This document shows, in pieces, positions 1 through 8,431 of a stretch of DNA of 64,000 nucleotides. Under the pieces are notes generated by a model. It saw only the letters and a program-made list of their open reading frames with translations, searched no databases and was not told the origin of the DNA. A program made the position numbers and the translations under genes. The DNA lies in contig NC_013192.1 of NCBI RefSeq assembly GCF_000023905.1, positions 2,401,611-2,465,610 of the forward strand. The letters are read 5' to 3'. Source of the DNA: Leptotrichia buccalis C-1013-b. GTDB taxonomy: Bacteria > Fusobacteriota > Fusobacteriia > Fusobacteriales > Leptotrichiaceae. Numbering within the stretch: position 1 is the stretch's first letter; each line of letters begins with the position of its first letter.

Positions 1-140
1 TCAAAGTTTTCCATCCCATAAAATTGTGCTAATTCTTTAATTGTTATCATTTCCTTTGACAAAAAGATTATCGCTTCCAGTTTTTCTTCAATATTGTTAA
101 ATTTATTTATATTTTCTTCATTTTCTCTATTATTTTCCAT
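1..140 (-). CDS. scpB: Segregation and condensation protein B, N-terminal part (runs off window)
   Basis: The minus strand opens with an ATG at 140 and stays open to the window edge. The translation begins MENNRENEEN and continues with EEKLEAIIFLSKEMITIKEL. An E-x-LLF-type helix followed by a 'pay attention to this helix-turn-helix' start is typical of ScpB winged-helix proteins. ScpB binds ScpA as part of the SMC condensin that compacts and segregates the chromosome. Only about 46 codons are visible, so the call rests on the N-terminal motif and on the neighbours mreB and ftsK, which also act in segregation and cell shape. The Shine-Dalgarno is weak (GGTAAAAT before ATG). Moderately sure. 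Confidence 0.6.
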   Translation of the reverse strand, partial: MENNRENEENINKFNNIEEKLEAIIFLSKEMITIKELAQFYGMENF

Positions 141-184
141 ATTTTACCATTTTCTAAAATATTCAGATTTCTATTTAAAATTTT

Positions 185-223
185 GGGGAATTCTCCTTTA
201 ACTGTAACTTCAGAAAATTCCCC
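185..223 (-). terminator. Hairpin between mreB and scpB
   Basis: On the minus strand GGGGAATTTTCT can pair with GGAGAATTCCCC over 12 bp with two G-U pairs, followed by AAAATTTT. The T-tract is poor, so it may act as a weak terminator or attenuator after mreB, or as a processing site, rather than a full stop. Confidence 0.45.
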
Positions 224-268
224 TAGATATTTATTCATAAAATGAATCAAGATGACTTATATTTTAAA

Positions 269-1315
269 TTAATATTCGTGCGTTGGAGAAATAATAACAT
301 TTTTATATCTGTCAAAATCATCTAATACTTGTGCAATCCCTGTTACAACTGCGTGAATTGCATCATCTCCAACAGTTACTTGTAATAGCAATTCCTTTTC
401 GATTCTTTCTTTTAGAATTCTGATACCTGCTCCACCACCAGATAAGTAAATTCCAGTTTCATAGATATCAGCTGCCACTTCTGGCTCTATTTCTTCTATT
501 GTAAGTCTTACTTCATCAATAATTGAGTCAATATGTTTTCTAATTGCATCGTTAATTTCAGATGTTTTTATTTTCATACTTTTTGGTAATCCTACACCTA
601 ATTCACGACCTCTAATTTCATATGCTAAATTAGGATCATCTTGACTTATTGTATTCATTTTTAGTTCTTCCGCTGTTCTTTCACCAATTAATAAATTATG
701 TTTTTCTTTTACAAATTCCATAATATCTTCATTCAAATGATCTCCAGCAATCTTGATTGATCTTGATAATGCCGCTCCTCCAGATACGATAAATGCAATT
801 TCTGTAGTTCCTCCACCTATATCAACGATTAAATGCCCTTTTGGCTCAAACATATCAATTCCAACACCAATTGCAGCTGCTATTGGTTCTTCGATTAAAT
901 AAACTTCTTTTGCTCCAGCATCTTTTACTACTTCAATTACAGCTCTTCTTTCCACTTGTGTAACTCCACTTGGAACACAAATGATAACTCTTGAGCTTTG
1001 AAATCTATCTTTTTTTATTCTATGCAAAAATTCTTCAAGCATTCTTTCTGTAACTTCGTAATTAGAAATTACTCCATTTTTTAATGGACGTATAATTTCA
1101 GTATGTTTTGCTGTTCTTCCAATTATTTCTTTCGCTTTTTCACCAATATGCTCTAGCTCTTCCGTTTTTTTATTAATTGCCACATAAGTTGGCTCATCTA
1201 CCTGAATTCCTTCTCCCTTTACATACATAACAGTATTTGCTGTTCCTAAATCAATCGCTATATCCCTTGTAGTTCTTGGTGATATATTGGTTTTAAACAA
1301 ATCAAAAAATTTCAT
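269..1315 (-). CDS. mreB: Rod shape-determining protein MreB
   Basis: Bacterial actin homologue that polymerises under the membrane and positions the elongation machinery, giving the cell its rod shape. The 348-aa length is typical. The phosphate-1 motif DLGTANT sits at residues 22-28, the phosphate-2 motif DIGGGT at 165-170, and an adenosine-type SGGGA motif lies near residue 294. The N-terminal MKFFDLF is an amphipathic membrane anchor. The start is fixed by AAAGGAG about 9 nt upstream. It lies downstream of ftsK and upstream of scpB on the same strand. No mreC or mreD is visible nearby, so this copy stands apart from the usual mreBCD operon. High confidence in the family; it could be an Mbl paralogue. 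Confidence 0.93.
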   Translation of the reverse strand: MKFFDLFKTNISPRTTRDIAIDLGTANTVMYVKGEGIQVDEPTYVAINKKTEELEHIGEKAKEIIGRTAKHTEIIRPLKNGVISNYEVTERMLEEFLHRIKKDRFQSSRVIICVPSGVTQVERRAVIEVVKDAGAKEVYLIEEPIAAAIGVGIDMFEPKGHLIVDIGGGTTEIAFIVSGGAALSRSIKIAGDHLNEDIMEFVKEKHNLLIGERTAEELKMNTISQDDPNLAYEIRGRELGVGLPKSMKIKTSEINDAIRKHIDSIIDEVRLTIEEIEPEVAADIYETGIYLSGGGAGIRILKERIEKELLLQVTVGDDAIHAVVTGIAQVLDDFDRYKNVIISPTHEY

Positions 1316-1505
1316 CTATTCCTATCTCCTTTATTTTTTGTTTTTTCCTATAATAATCTAACTCTAAACTAAAAATGTTGTATTGTGGATAATTATTATA
1401 TTTTCATTCTTAAAGTATTTTACCATTTTTTTTAAATATACTCAAGCAACTTTAAACATTGAATTGCTATAATTTTTCAATTATTATAAAAAATTTATTT
1501 ATTTT

Positions 1506-4055
1506 TTACTTTATATCGTCAATATTGTCTGTTATAATTTGATCATCATAACTTATGATACCAGACTCTTTTAACTGGTCATAAATTCTTGAAGCTCTTG
1601 GAAATCCTATTTTTAATTTCTTTTGTAACAGTGTGATTGATATTTTATTTTTTTCCTGTTTTATAATGTTTATTGCATTTTCAAAAAAAGGATCCGTATC
1701 ATTTATTTCTTCTTCAGGCTCTTCCAGAATTTCATTTTTATATTCCACTTTTTTAGTTGTCTTTAATGTGTCTGTCAAGTTTTTGACTTCCTCATCTGAA
1801 ATATATGCCCCCTGAATTCTTTCCAGTTTTGAAGAACCGTTTGCAAGTAACAGCATATCTCCCTGTCCTAATAATTTTTCTGCTCCTGAAGTATCCAGAA
1901 TTGTTCTTGAATCAATTTGTGATCTTAGTGCAAAGGAAATCCTGCTTGGCAAATTTGCCTTTATCATTCCAGTTATGACATCTGTAGATGGACGTTGAGT
2001 TGCTACAACTAGATGTATACCAACGGCTCTTGCTTTTTGTGCGATTCTTGCAATGGATTCTTCCACACTTTTAGAAGCAACCATCATTAAATCTGCCAAC
2101 TCATCAATTATTATGACAATATAAGGCATTTTTTCAACGTAGCTTAATGCATTGTAGCCTTTTATATTTCTTACTCCATTTTCCATAAGTTGCTTGTATC
2201 TTTTTTCCATTTCATTAACTGCCCATTTTAAGGCAATTGCAGCTTGCTCTGGGTCTATAATTACTGGAACTAATAAATGCGGAATATCATTATACGGCAT
2301 AAGTTCAACCATTTTAGGATCAACCATTATAAATTTTACTTCTTTTTCAGATTTTTTGGAAATTAATGTTGAAATCAAAGTGTTTACAGAAACTGATTTC
2401 CCTGAACCTGTCTGTCCTGCTATCAGCAAATGCGGCATTTTCGTAATATCTATGAATTTATCTCGACCGACAATATCTTTTCCTAATATTACTTTTAATT
2501 CTCCTGTGTCCAGTTCTTTATTTTTTATAATGTTGGAAAAATGTACAGCCTCCTTTATTTTATTTGGAGTTTCAATACCAATCGTATTTTTCCCGGGAAT
2601 CGGCGCTTCTATACGGATACTTTCTGCTGCCAAATTCATTGCTATATCATCTGAAAGTCCTGTAACTTTGCTAACTTTTACTCCTTTTGGAATAACAATT
2701 TCATATCTTGTAATAGTAGGTCCATATTCATAATTTACAACTTTTGCCTCTATTCCAAATTCCTTCAGAACATTTTCCAGATGACTTACATTTTCTTTAA
2801 TTCCATCTTCAATTATTTTTCTTTTTTCAACATCCATAGGTTTTGACTTAAATATTTGTGCAATTGCATTTTTTACAACATCATCGTATCCTTGATTGTG
2901 GTCAAACATTGCATTGACTTCCTTCAATTTTTCCTCAAAGCCCTTTTCTGGCATATCGACATTTTCAAATGCTTCAAGTTTTGGAAATTCCTGAAAATTT
3001 GAATCTATTTGTTCAGAATTAGATTGTTTTGAAATTTCGTCTCTCGCGGTTGGTGTTACAATTTCTAGTTTAGTTTCCCGTTGACCATTTTCTTTTATAA
3101 TATCATCTTTTGTTTCAGTTTTCAAATTATCTGTTAAAGATTCCAGTTTATTTTCTTTTTCTTCTGAAATTTTCATATTTTCCAATGGTTTTATTATTTC
3201 TTCCGCTTCATCATTTTTCATTTTATTTTTTTTGATTTTTTCAAGATTTTTTTGATTTTCCTTTTCTTCAAAAATTTCAATCCATTCTTTTTCTTTTTCA
3301 GCTAATTCTTCTTTAGAATATACTTCTGTTTTTTGTAAAAAATTATTTTTTGGTTTTTTAGAAATTTCAAAGCTTAATTTTTCGTTTCTGGACTGAATAA
3401 TTTTTGCTTTTAACATTTCTCTCTGATAACGTTTAAAATCTGTCTTTTTTAATTTTTCTGCATATTTTTTAGCTGAAAGTTTTCTTTTTTTCTCTTTATA
3501 CTCGTCACTTTTGTAATACTTTAAAACTTCTTTCAAAAGTTCATAACCAAGCTCTATGAGGTCTTTTATTAAAAAACATACACAAATTATCATTAAAAAT
3601 ACTAATGCTATTTTCAACACATTCATATGCACAATTTTATAAACCGGCATTAATAGTAATGCTCCTGGAATCCCCCCACTTTCGTGGTTAAATCCAATTT
3701 CCAGCAGCTTTCTTCCAGCTTCCGAAAATACATTTGATAAAGCGTTTTTACCCACAGAATTAGCAACTAACAACATAGAACATGTTAAAAATATTCCAAC
3801 AAGTGCAACAACTTTCCCTTGTGTTATGTCAATTTTAATTTTTTCATAAAAAAATATGATTGTTCCGTATATTATAGCTGCTATTGCTATAAACCACGTC
3901 ATTTTCCCAAAAATTAATGAAATTCCATTTAATATTAAGGAAAAAATATTTTCTCCAACATTATCATTTGACATATTTGATTTATTTGCTAACAATAGAA
4001 TCAGTATAAGCCCCACAGCAAACCATATTATACCTTCAATCTTTTTTTTATCCAT
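1506..4055 (-). CDS. ftsK: DNA translocase FtsK/SpoIIIE
   Basis: Septal ATP-driven motor that pumps chromosome ends through the closing division site and helps resolve dimers. At 849 aa it is a normal compact FtsK. Four hydrophobic segments occupy roughly residues 8-165, a charged Lys/Glu-rich linker follows to about 390, and the RecA-like motor carries the Walker A motif GQTGSGKS near 545-552 and a Walker B IIIIDELADL near 650. The final 70 residues resemble the winged-helix gamma domain that reads KOPS/SRS polarity sequences. AAAGGA precedes the ATG. A minus-strand promoter is visible at 4267-4295. High confidence. Confidence 0.95.
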   Translation of the reverse strand: MDKKKIEGIIWFAVGLILILLLANKSNMSNDNVGENIFSLILNGISLIFGKMTWFIAIAAIIYGTIIFFYEKIKIDITQGKVVALVGIFLTCSMLLVANSVGKNALSNVFSEAGRKLLEIGFNHESGGIPGALLLMPVYKIVHMNVLKIALVFLMIICVCFLIKDLIELGYELLKEVLKYYKSDEYKEKKRKLSAKKYAEKLKKTDFKRYQREMLKAKIIQSRNEKLSFEISKKPKNNFLQKTEVYSKEELAEKEKEWIEIFEEKENQKNLEKIKKNKMKNDEAEEIIKPLENMKISEEKENKLESLTDNLKTETKDDIIKENGQRETKLEIVTPTARDEISKQSNSEQIDSNFQEFPKLEAFENVDMPEKGFEEKLKEVNAMFDHNQGYDDVVKNAIAQIFKSKPMDVEKRKIIEDGIKENVSHLENVLKEFGIEAKVVNYEYGPTITRYEIVIPKGVKVSKVTGLSDDIAMNLAAESIRIEAPIPGKNTIGIETPNKIKEAVHFSNIIKNKELDTGELKVILGKDIVGRDKFIDITKMPHLLIAGQTGSGKSVSVNTLISTLISKKSEKEVKFIMVDPKMVELMPYNDIPHLLVPVIIDPEQAAIALKWAVNEMEKRYKQLMENGVRNIKGYNALSYVEKMPYIVIIIDELADLMMVASKSVEESIARIAQKARAVGIHLVVATQRPSTDVITGMIKANLPSRISFALRSQIDSRTILDTSGAEKLLGQGDMLLLANGSSKLERIQGAYISDEEVKNLTDTLKTTKKVEYKNEILEEPEEEINDTDPFFENAINIIKQEKNKISITLLQKKLKIGFPRASRIYDQLKESGIISYDDQIITDNIDDIK

Positions 4056-4266
4056 TTTACTATCCTTTCTAAAAATTTTTATTTCTCACTTATCTTATAA
4101 TTATATTTTTATCTATAAATTCTTATTTTAAATACAAAATCTAATTTGTCCTGTACCTACAAAATCAGACTATATAAACTTATAGTTTTAATAAAATAGT
4201 TAAAACTCTCAAATTTGACTTTGAAGCAATTTTTACATAACATAGATTTTTTACATAATATCATAC

Positions 4267-4295
4267 ATTATACTATATTTTTTCAATTTTGTCAT
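4267..4295 (-). promoter_or_regulatory. Sigma-70-type promoter for ftsK
   Basis: Minus strand: -35 ATGACA (4290-4295), 17-nt spacer, -10 TATAAT (4267-4272). The predicted start gives a leader of about 200 nt before ftsK. Confidence 0.55.
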
Positions 4296-4465
4296 TTTTT
4301 TATTAGGATTATTCATCTTTTAAATATTTTTAGTTCAAATTTTATTAAATTAAATAATCACTTTTTATATTTCTTAAAAATTCCCTTAATATAAAGCGTC
4401 ATTAATATATATCCTTAATCAAAAAGTTAGGAAACCGTTTTTTATATAATAATTTCACAAACACC

Positions 4466-4494
4466 TTGAAAAATAATGATTTGACTGTTATAAT
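4466..4494 (+). promoter_or_regulatory. Sigma-70-type promoter for the uppS operon
   Basis: -35 TTGAAA (4466-4471), 17-nt spacer, -10 TATAAT (4489-4494). Transcription would start near 4501, which supports the uppS start at 4529 rather than the in-frame ATG at 4466. Confidence 0.7.
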
Positions 4495-4528
4495 TATAGC
4501 AATTAAAAAATATCTTGAGAGGGATGTA

Positions 4529-5347
4529 ATGGATAGAGATGAATTGGTAATTCCTAAGCACATTGCGATTATTATGGATGGAAACGGTCGTTGGGCTAAA
4601 AAGCGTGGAAAAATTCGGCTGGAAGGGCATAGAGCTGGGGCTAACAGTCTTGAGAAAATATTAAGACATGCAGGAAATATCGGCGTTAAATATTTGACTG
4701 TTTATGCATTTTCAACTGAAAATTGGAAAAGACCTGAAAAAGAAGTAAATGGCCTTATGGATTTATTTGCTAAATATTTAGACAGAGAGAAAAAAACATT
4801 AAAAAAACAAGGTGTAAAACTTCTTGTTACAGGGGCAAAAGAAAATATTTCCGAAAAATTGCTGAAAAAAATTGAAGAAACTGAAAATTATTTGGCAAAT
4901 TGCGAAAACATTGTCTTTAATATAGCATTTAATTATGGCGGCCGACGGGAAATTGTTGACGCTGTAAATAAAGTTTTGGAAACAAAACTTTTGAATGAAA
5001 CAAGTGGAGTAGCGTCTGAACAGTTTAATAATGAAAATAATGGACTAAATGTTACAGAAAAAGTGGTAAATGGGTTTGTGGATAAAGAAGAAAATTTGGA
5101 AAATATAAAAATTACGGAAGAAGAGTTTTCTAAATTTATGTATCGTCCAGAAATTCCAGATCCAGAGCTTGTAATCAGAACAAGCGGAGAATTTAGAATA
5201 AGTAATTTTCTGCTTTGGGAGGTTGCCTATTCAGAGTTTTACATAACAGATGTTTACTGGCCTGATTTCGATGAAAAAGAACTAGATAAAGCTATTTTAT
5301 CCTTTAATAAAAGGGATAGAAGATACGGAGGACTGAATGTTAAGTAG
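4529..5347 (+). CDS. uppS: Undecaprenyl diphosphate synthase
   Basis: Cis-prenyltransferase that condenses isopentenyl diphosphates onto farnesyl diphosphate to make the C55 carrier needed for peptidoglycan and LPS. The catalytic MDGNGRWAKKRG signature is at the N terminus, with STENWKRP, NYGGRREI and IRTSGEFRISNFLLWE all present. The start at 4529 has GAGAGGG 5 nt upstream and gives 272 aa. This exceeds the usual 230-250 aa because of a hydrophilic Asn/Glu-rich insertion of about 30 residues between the NYGGRR helix and the PDPELVIRT segment. It overlaps cdsA by 11 nt, so the two are translationally coupled. High confidence. Confidence 0.95.
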   Translation: MDRDELVIPKHIAIIMDGNGRWAKKRGKIRLEGHRAGANSLEKILRHAGNIGVKYLTVYAFSTENWKRPEKEVNGLMDLFAKYLDREKKTLKKQGVKLLVTGAKENISEKLLKKIEETENYLANCENIVFNIAFNYGGRREIVDAVNKVLETKLLNETSGVASEQFNNENNGLNVTEKVVNGFVDKEENLENIKITEEEFSKFMYRPEIPDPELVIRTSGEFRISNFLLWEVAYSEFYITDVYWPDFDEKELDKAILSFNKRDRRYGGLNVK

Positions 5348-6263
5348 ATTATTTATTATTTTGTTATTTGTACCTTTCCTTTTATGGATATTTCTAAAGG
5401 GAAATGTGATGTTTCTAGTATTTACACTTGTAATAATTGGAATGTCACTGTTTGAATTTTATAAAATGCTAAAGGATAAAGGCTTTGAGGTGGCAAGCAG
5501 AATTGGAATGGGACTTGGGCTATTTTTGCCTATTGCAATATATTTTCAGGAAAATTCAAAAAATGTATTTTCATATTTTAAATTTGCCCTTTTTAAACAA
5601 ATTAACTTTGATATGGGCGGATTTATCGTGTTTGCAATAATGCTATTGGCTTTAAGGCAGATTTTAAAAGTAAAAATTCAAAATGCGATGGCAGAAATTT
5701 CCTACACTTTATTTGGAATAATTTATGTTTCATATTTATTTTCACATATTTTACTAATAAAGTATGAATTTCCAAACGGGAATATTCTGGTTGTAATGAC
5801 ATTTATGCTAATCTGGGCGTGTGATATTTCCGCCTATCTTGTCGGAATGGCAATCGGTGGAAAAATATTCAAGCACAGGCTAGCTCCGAAAATTAGCCCC
5901 AAAAAATCAATCGAAGGTGCAATAGCAGGAATTTTAGGAGTGTTTTTAGTAATTTTATCATTTGATAAAATATATTTATTTATAGCAAATTTCGTATGCG
6001 GAATCTCATTTTTATCAAAAAACTGTTCCGTAAATTACAATTACGTTGCCATTGGTGGTTTGAAAGCCTTGATTTTGGCACTTGCAATAGGAATTTTCGC
6101 AGAACTAGGAGATTTGGTAGAATCTAAGATAAAAAGAGAATTAGAAGTAAAGGATTCTGGGAATTTACTTTTAGGACACGGTGGATTTTTAGATAGATTT
6201 GACAGTGCGTTATTTGTATTGCCAATTGTGTATTATTTTATGAAGTACGTAGCATATTTATAA
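5337..6263 (+). CDS. cdsA: Phosphatidate cytidylyltransferase
   Basis: Integral membrane enzyme that makes CDP-diacylglycerol from phosphatidate and CTP, the branch point of phospholipid synthesis. Around eight hydrophobic segments are visible. The family signature is at the C terminus: GDLVESKIKRELEVKDSG followed by LGHGGFLDRFDS. In this copy Leu replaces the usual Pro before GHGG. At 308 aa it is slightly long because of a loop near residues 205-235. The start overlaps the end of uppS, and tyrS begins about 50 nt downstream. uppS-cdsA adjacency is common across bacteria. High confidence. Confidence 0.93.
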   Translation: MLSRLFIILLFVPFLLWIFLKGNVMFLVFTLVIIGMSLFEFYKMLKDKGFEVASRIGMGLGLFLPIAIYFQENSKNVFSYFKFALFKQINFDMGGFIVFAIMLLALRQILKVKIQNAMAEISYTLFGIIYVSYLFSHILLIKYEFPNGNILVVMTFMLIWACDISAYLVGMAIGGKIFKHRLAPKISPKKSIEGAIAGILGVFLVILSFDKIYLFIANFVCGISFLSKNCSVNYNYVAIGGLKALILALAIGIFAELGDLVESKIKRELEVKDSGNLLLGHGGFLDRFDSALFVLPIVYYFMKYVAYL

Positions 6264-6312
6264 AATCAAGTTATTGAATAAAAATAAAATAGTAAAAGGA
6301 GAAAAAATAAAA

Positions 6313-7551
6313 ATGAGTATAGATAGAAACAATGAAATAGAAGTAAAAAATGAAGTAGAAAGACAGTTTAATATTTTAAGTCGTGGGTGCGATGAAATAA
6401 TTAATGAGAATGAATTTAAGAAAAAGTTGGAAAAATCAATTTCGACTAATACTCCACTACGGGTTAAATTGGGGATTGATCCGACAGGTTCGGAGCTGCA
6501 TCTGGGGCATGCTGTGCCTTTGAGAAAATTAAAGCAGTTTCAAGATTTGGGGCATGAAGTGCTGTTTTTGATTGGGACTTTTACAGGGAGAATTGGAGAT
6601 CCAACAGGGAAATCTGAAACTAGGAAGATGTTGTCGGAGGAACAAGTAAGTGAGAATATAAAAACATACTTGGATCAAGTAAAATTGATATTGGACTTGG
6701 ATAAAATAAACGTTGTTTATAATGCTGACTGGCTGGAAAAATTATCACTTTCAGATGCATTGAATTTATTGTCACAGTTTACTGTATCGCAAATGATTTC
6801 GAGAGAGGATTTTTCAAAAAGACTGGCTGAAAACAAACCAGTTTCGTTAATCGAGTTTATGTATCCAATTTTACAAGGATACGATTCAGTTGAACTGAAG
6901 GCTGATGTGGAATTGGGAGCAACAGAACAAAAATTTAATTTGCTAAGAGGAAGAGATTTACAGAAAAATTTTGGACAGGAGCAGCAAGTCTGTATGATAA
7001 TGCCAATTCTGGTAGGGCTTGACGGAGTGGAAAAGATGTCTAAATCACTTGGAAACTACATTGGTGTAAAAGACACTCCTAATGATATGTTTGGTAAAGT
7101 TATGTCAATTTCAGATGAATTGATGGAAAATTACTACACAATGATAACAGATGTTCCTTTTGAAAGAATTGAAGAAATTAAGGTTCAAATTGCAGATGGA
7201 AGTTTACATCCAATGGAAGCCAAAAAACAATTAGGAGCAGAAGTTGTAAAAATTTACTACGGTGAAGAAGCGGCTAAAGAGGCAAGAGACTGGTTTGAAA
7301 ATGTATTTAGCAAAAGAAATTTAAATGTAGATTTGCCAGAAGTTGAATTGGAATACAAAGAGGTAGGAATTATTGACTTACTAGTAAAAGAAACAGAATT
7401 GCTGCAAACAACAAGTGAAGCTAGAAGATTGATTCAACAAGGCGGATTTAAAATAAATGATGAGCCAATAAAAGATGTAAAAGCTACAGTTATTCTTGAA
7501 AGTGGAATGATTATTAGGGCTGGGAAAAAGAAAATTGTGAAAGTTAAATAA
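6313..7551 (+). CDS. tyrS: Tyrosine--tRNA ligase
   Basis: Class I aminoacyl-tRNA synthetase charging tRNA-Tyr. The HIGH-type motif is HLGH in GSELHLGHAVPL near residue 60, and the KMSKS loop is intact (VEKMSKSLGN). A C-terminal S4-like RNA-binding domain covers about the last 65 residues (TSEARRLIQQGGFKIN). The start at 6313 has AAGGAG 11 nt upstream. An in-frame TTG at 6274 would add 13 Lys-rich residues and lacks a ribosome site, so it is not preferred. The 412-aa product is of normal size. It ends the uppS-cdsA-tyrS transcript; a strong terminator follows. No T-box leader is visible. Confidence 0.95.
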   Translation: MSIDRNNEIEVKNEVERQFNILSRGCDEIINENEFKKKLEKSISTNTPLRVKLGIDPTGSELHLGHAVPLRKLKQFQDLGHEVLFLIGTFTGRIGDPTGKSETRKMLSEEQVSENIKTYLDQVKLILDLDKINVVYNADWLEKLSLSDALNLLSQFTVSQMISREDFSKRLAENKPVSLIEFMYPILQGYDSVELKADVELGATEQKFNLLRGRDLQKNFGQEQQVCMIMPILVGLDGVEKMSKSLGNYIGVKDTPNDMFGKVMSISDELMENYYTMITDVPFERIEEIKVQIADGSLHPMEAKKQLGAEVVKIYYGEEAAKEARDWFENVFSKRNLNVDLPEVELEYKEVGIIDLLVKETELLQTTSEARRLIQQGGFKINDEPIKDVKATVILESGMIIRAGKKKIVKVK

Positions 7552-7596
7552 AAAGTTATAATTACAGAAATTTATATAATTTTATAAAAATTAATT

Positions 7597-7644
7597 ACTG
7601 AACAGACTTATTATTTTCTATTCAAAATCTGTTCAGTTTTTTTT
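7597..7644 (+). terminator. Intrinsic terminator of the uppS-cdsA-tyrS operon
   Basis: ACTGAACAGA (7597-7606) pairs perfectly with TCTGTTCAGT (7628-7637), and eight T follow from 7637. The hairpin overlaps the last codons and stop of the convergent kinase gene, a compact arrangement. Confidence 0.85.
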
Positions 7645-8285
7645 ATATCTTTTTTTCTTGAAACTACATTGTATCTTTTTTTTATTTCTTCAAGTTTATC
7701 AATAATTTTTTTATTTTCTTCTCTGGAAAAATTTTTCACTGATAAAAAGAATTTCATTGAACCTTCAAAACTTCTTATAGATTTTGTCAAAAAAACACGT
7801 TTTCTAAAAAAAGGAGGCTTTCTGACAATATCATCAAAATCAATAAACGCAATTCTTCCACTTTCCTTGTCTATAAAAAAATTCCCAAGACTAAAGTCCA
7901 TGTGATAATACCCTTTTTCAAAAAAATTTTCTTCAAAATTTAACCACAAATCGACTGTTTTGTATGAAAGCTCAAAATCATTCTTCTCAACCAAATAATT
8001 ATAATAAGATATAAAATTACCATTAAAAGTTTTATTTATATTTTCAGAAACTGTTTCTATTTTTATGTAAAAAGGGGTATATTTTAAAACCTTATACTCG
8101 ACTATTTTCATAAAATTCAATTCTGGAAAATCTTTTTTTAAATATTTTGCAACTTCAAAGGAATTTTTTCCTTTTTCTCTCGTTAATCTCAAAAAAATCT
8201 TCAGAGCCTTCTCATTTTTGTATTCATAAGTTTTATAAAAAAAATTTTTTTCATTATCTATATTTAAATTTTTACTTTCCTGCAT
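7611..8285 (-). CDS. LPS core kinase-like protein (WaaP/RfaY/Kdo kinase type)
   Basis: A 224-aa protein with a small kinase fold. The catalytic loop HMDFSLGNFFID (HxDxxxxN) and the metal-binding FIDFDDI (DFD) are both present near residues 130-155, as in WaaP, RfaY and KdkA enzymes that phosphorylate heptose or Kdo in the LPS inner core. It sits divergently beside the glycosyltransferase run, which supports an LPS role. The start at 8285 has AAAGGA 7 nt upstream; an ATG at 8321 has no ribosome site. The glycine-rich loop is not obvious, as is usual in this family. Substrate not determined. Confidence 0.7.
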   Translation of the reverse strand: MQESKNLNIDNEKNFFYKTYEYKNEKALKIFLRLTREKGKNSFEVAKYLKKDFPELNFMKIVEYKVLKYTPFYIKIETVSENINKTFNGNFISYYNYLVEKNDFELSYKTVDLWLNFEENFFEKGYYHMDFSLGNFFIDKESGRIAFIDFDDIVRKPPFFRKRVFLTKSIRSFEGSMKFFLSVKNFSREENKKIIDKLEEIKKRYNVVSRKKDIKKTEQILNRK

Positions 8286-8373
8286 AATTTTTCCTTTATT
8301 CTTTTTTATCAATTCTAACATATTCTTTTTTTTATTTCAATGAATAAAAATTTTTTCACTTATTAAATAAAAC

Positions 8374-8404
8374 TGTTATAAAAAAATAACAAATATGATA
8401 TAAT
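8374..8404 (+). promoter_or_regulatory. Promoter with a dyad operator for the LPS gene run
   Basis: A -10 TATAAT lies at 8399-8404. A perfect dyad TGTTAT-N6-ATAACA spans 8374-8391, covering the expected -35 zone, where the match to TTGACA is poor (TTATAA). This layout fits a regulator site. AAAGGAG precedes the ATG at 8432. Confidence 0.5.
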
Positions 8405-8431
8405 AGCTCTGTATATAATAAAGGAGAAAAT

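Larger units (their letters stand above)
4056..4528. other. Divergent intergenic region ftsK / uppS
   Basis: This 473-bp AT-rich spacer holds one promoter for each flanking gene (entered separately). Nothing else in it looks like a gene or a known RNA. An apparent upstream extension of uppS to 4466 lies on top of the uppS promoter and would begin before the predicted transcription start, so it is not coding. Confidence 0.6.

Noticed and set aside
2194..2733. 179-codon plus-strand frame inside ftsK
   Set aside because: It is antisense to the conserved motor domain with no ribosome site; long shadow frames are expected opposite conserved genes.
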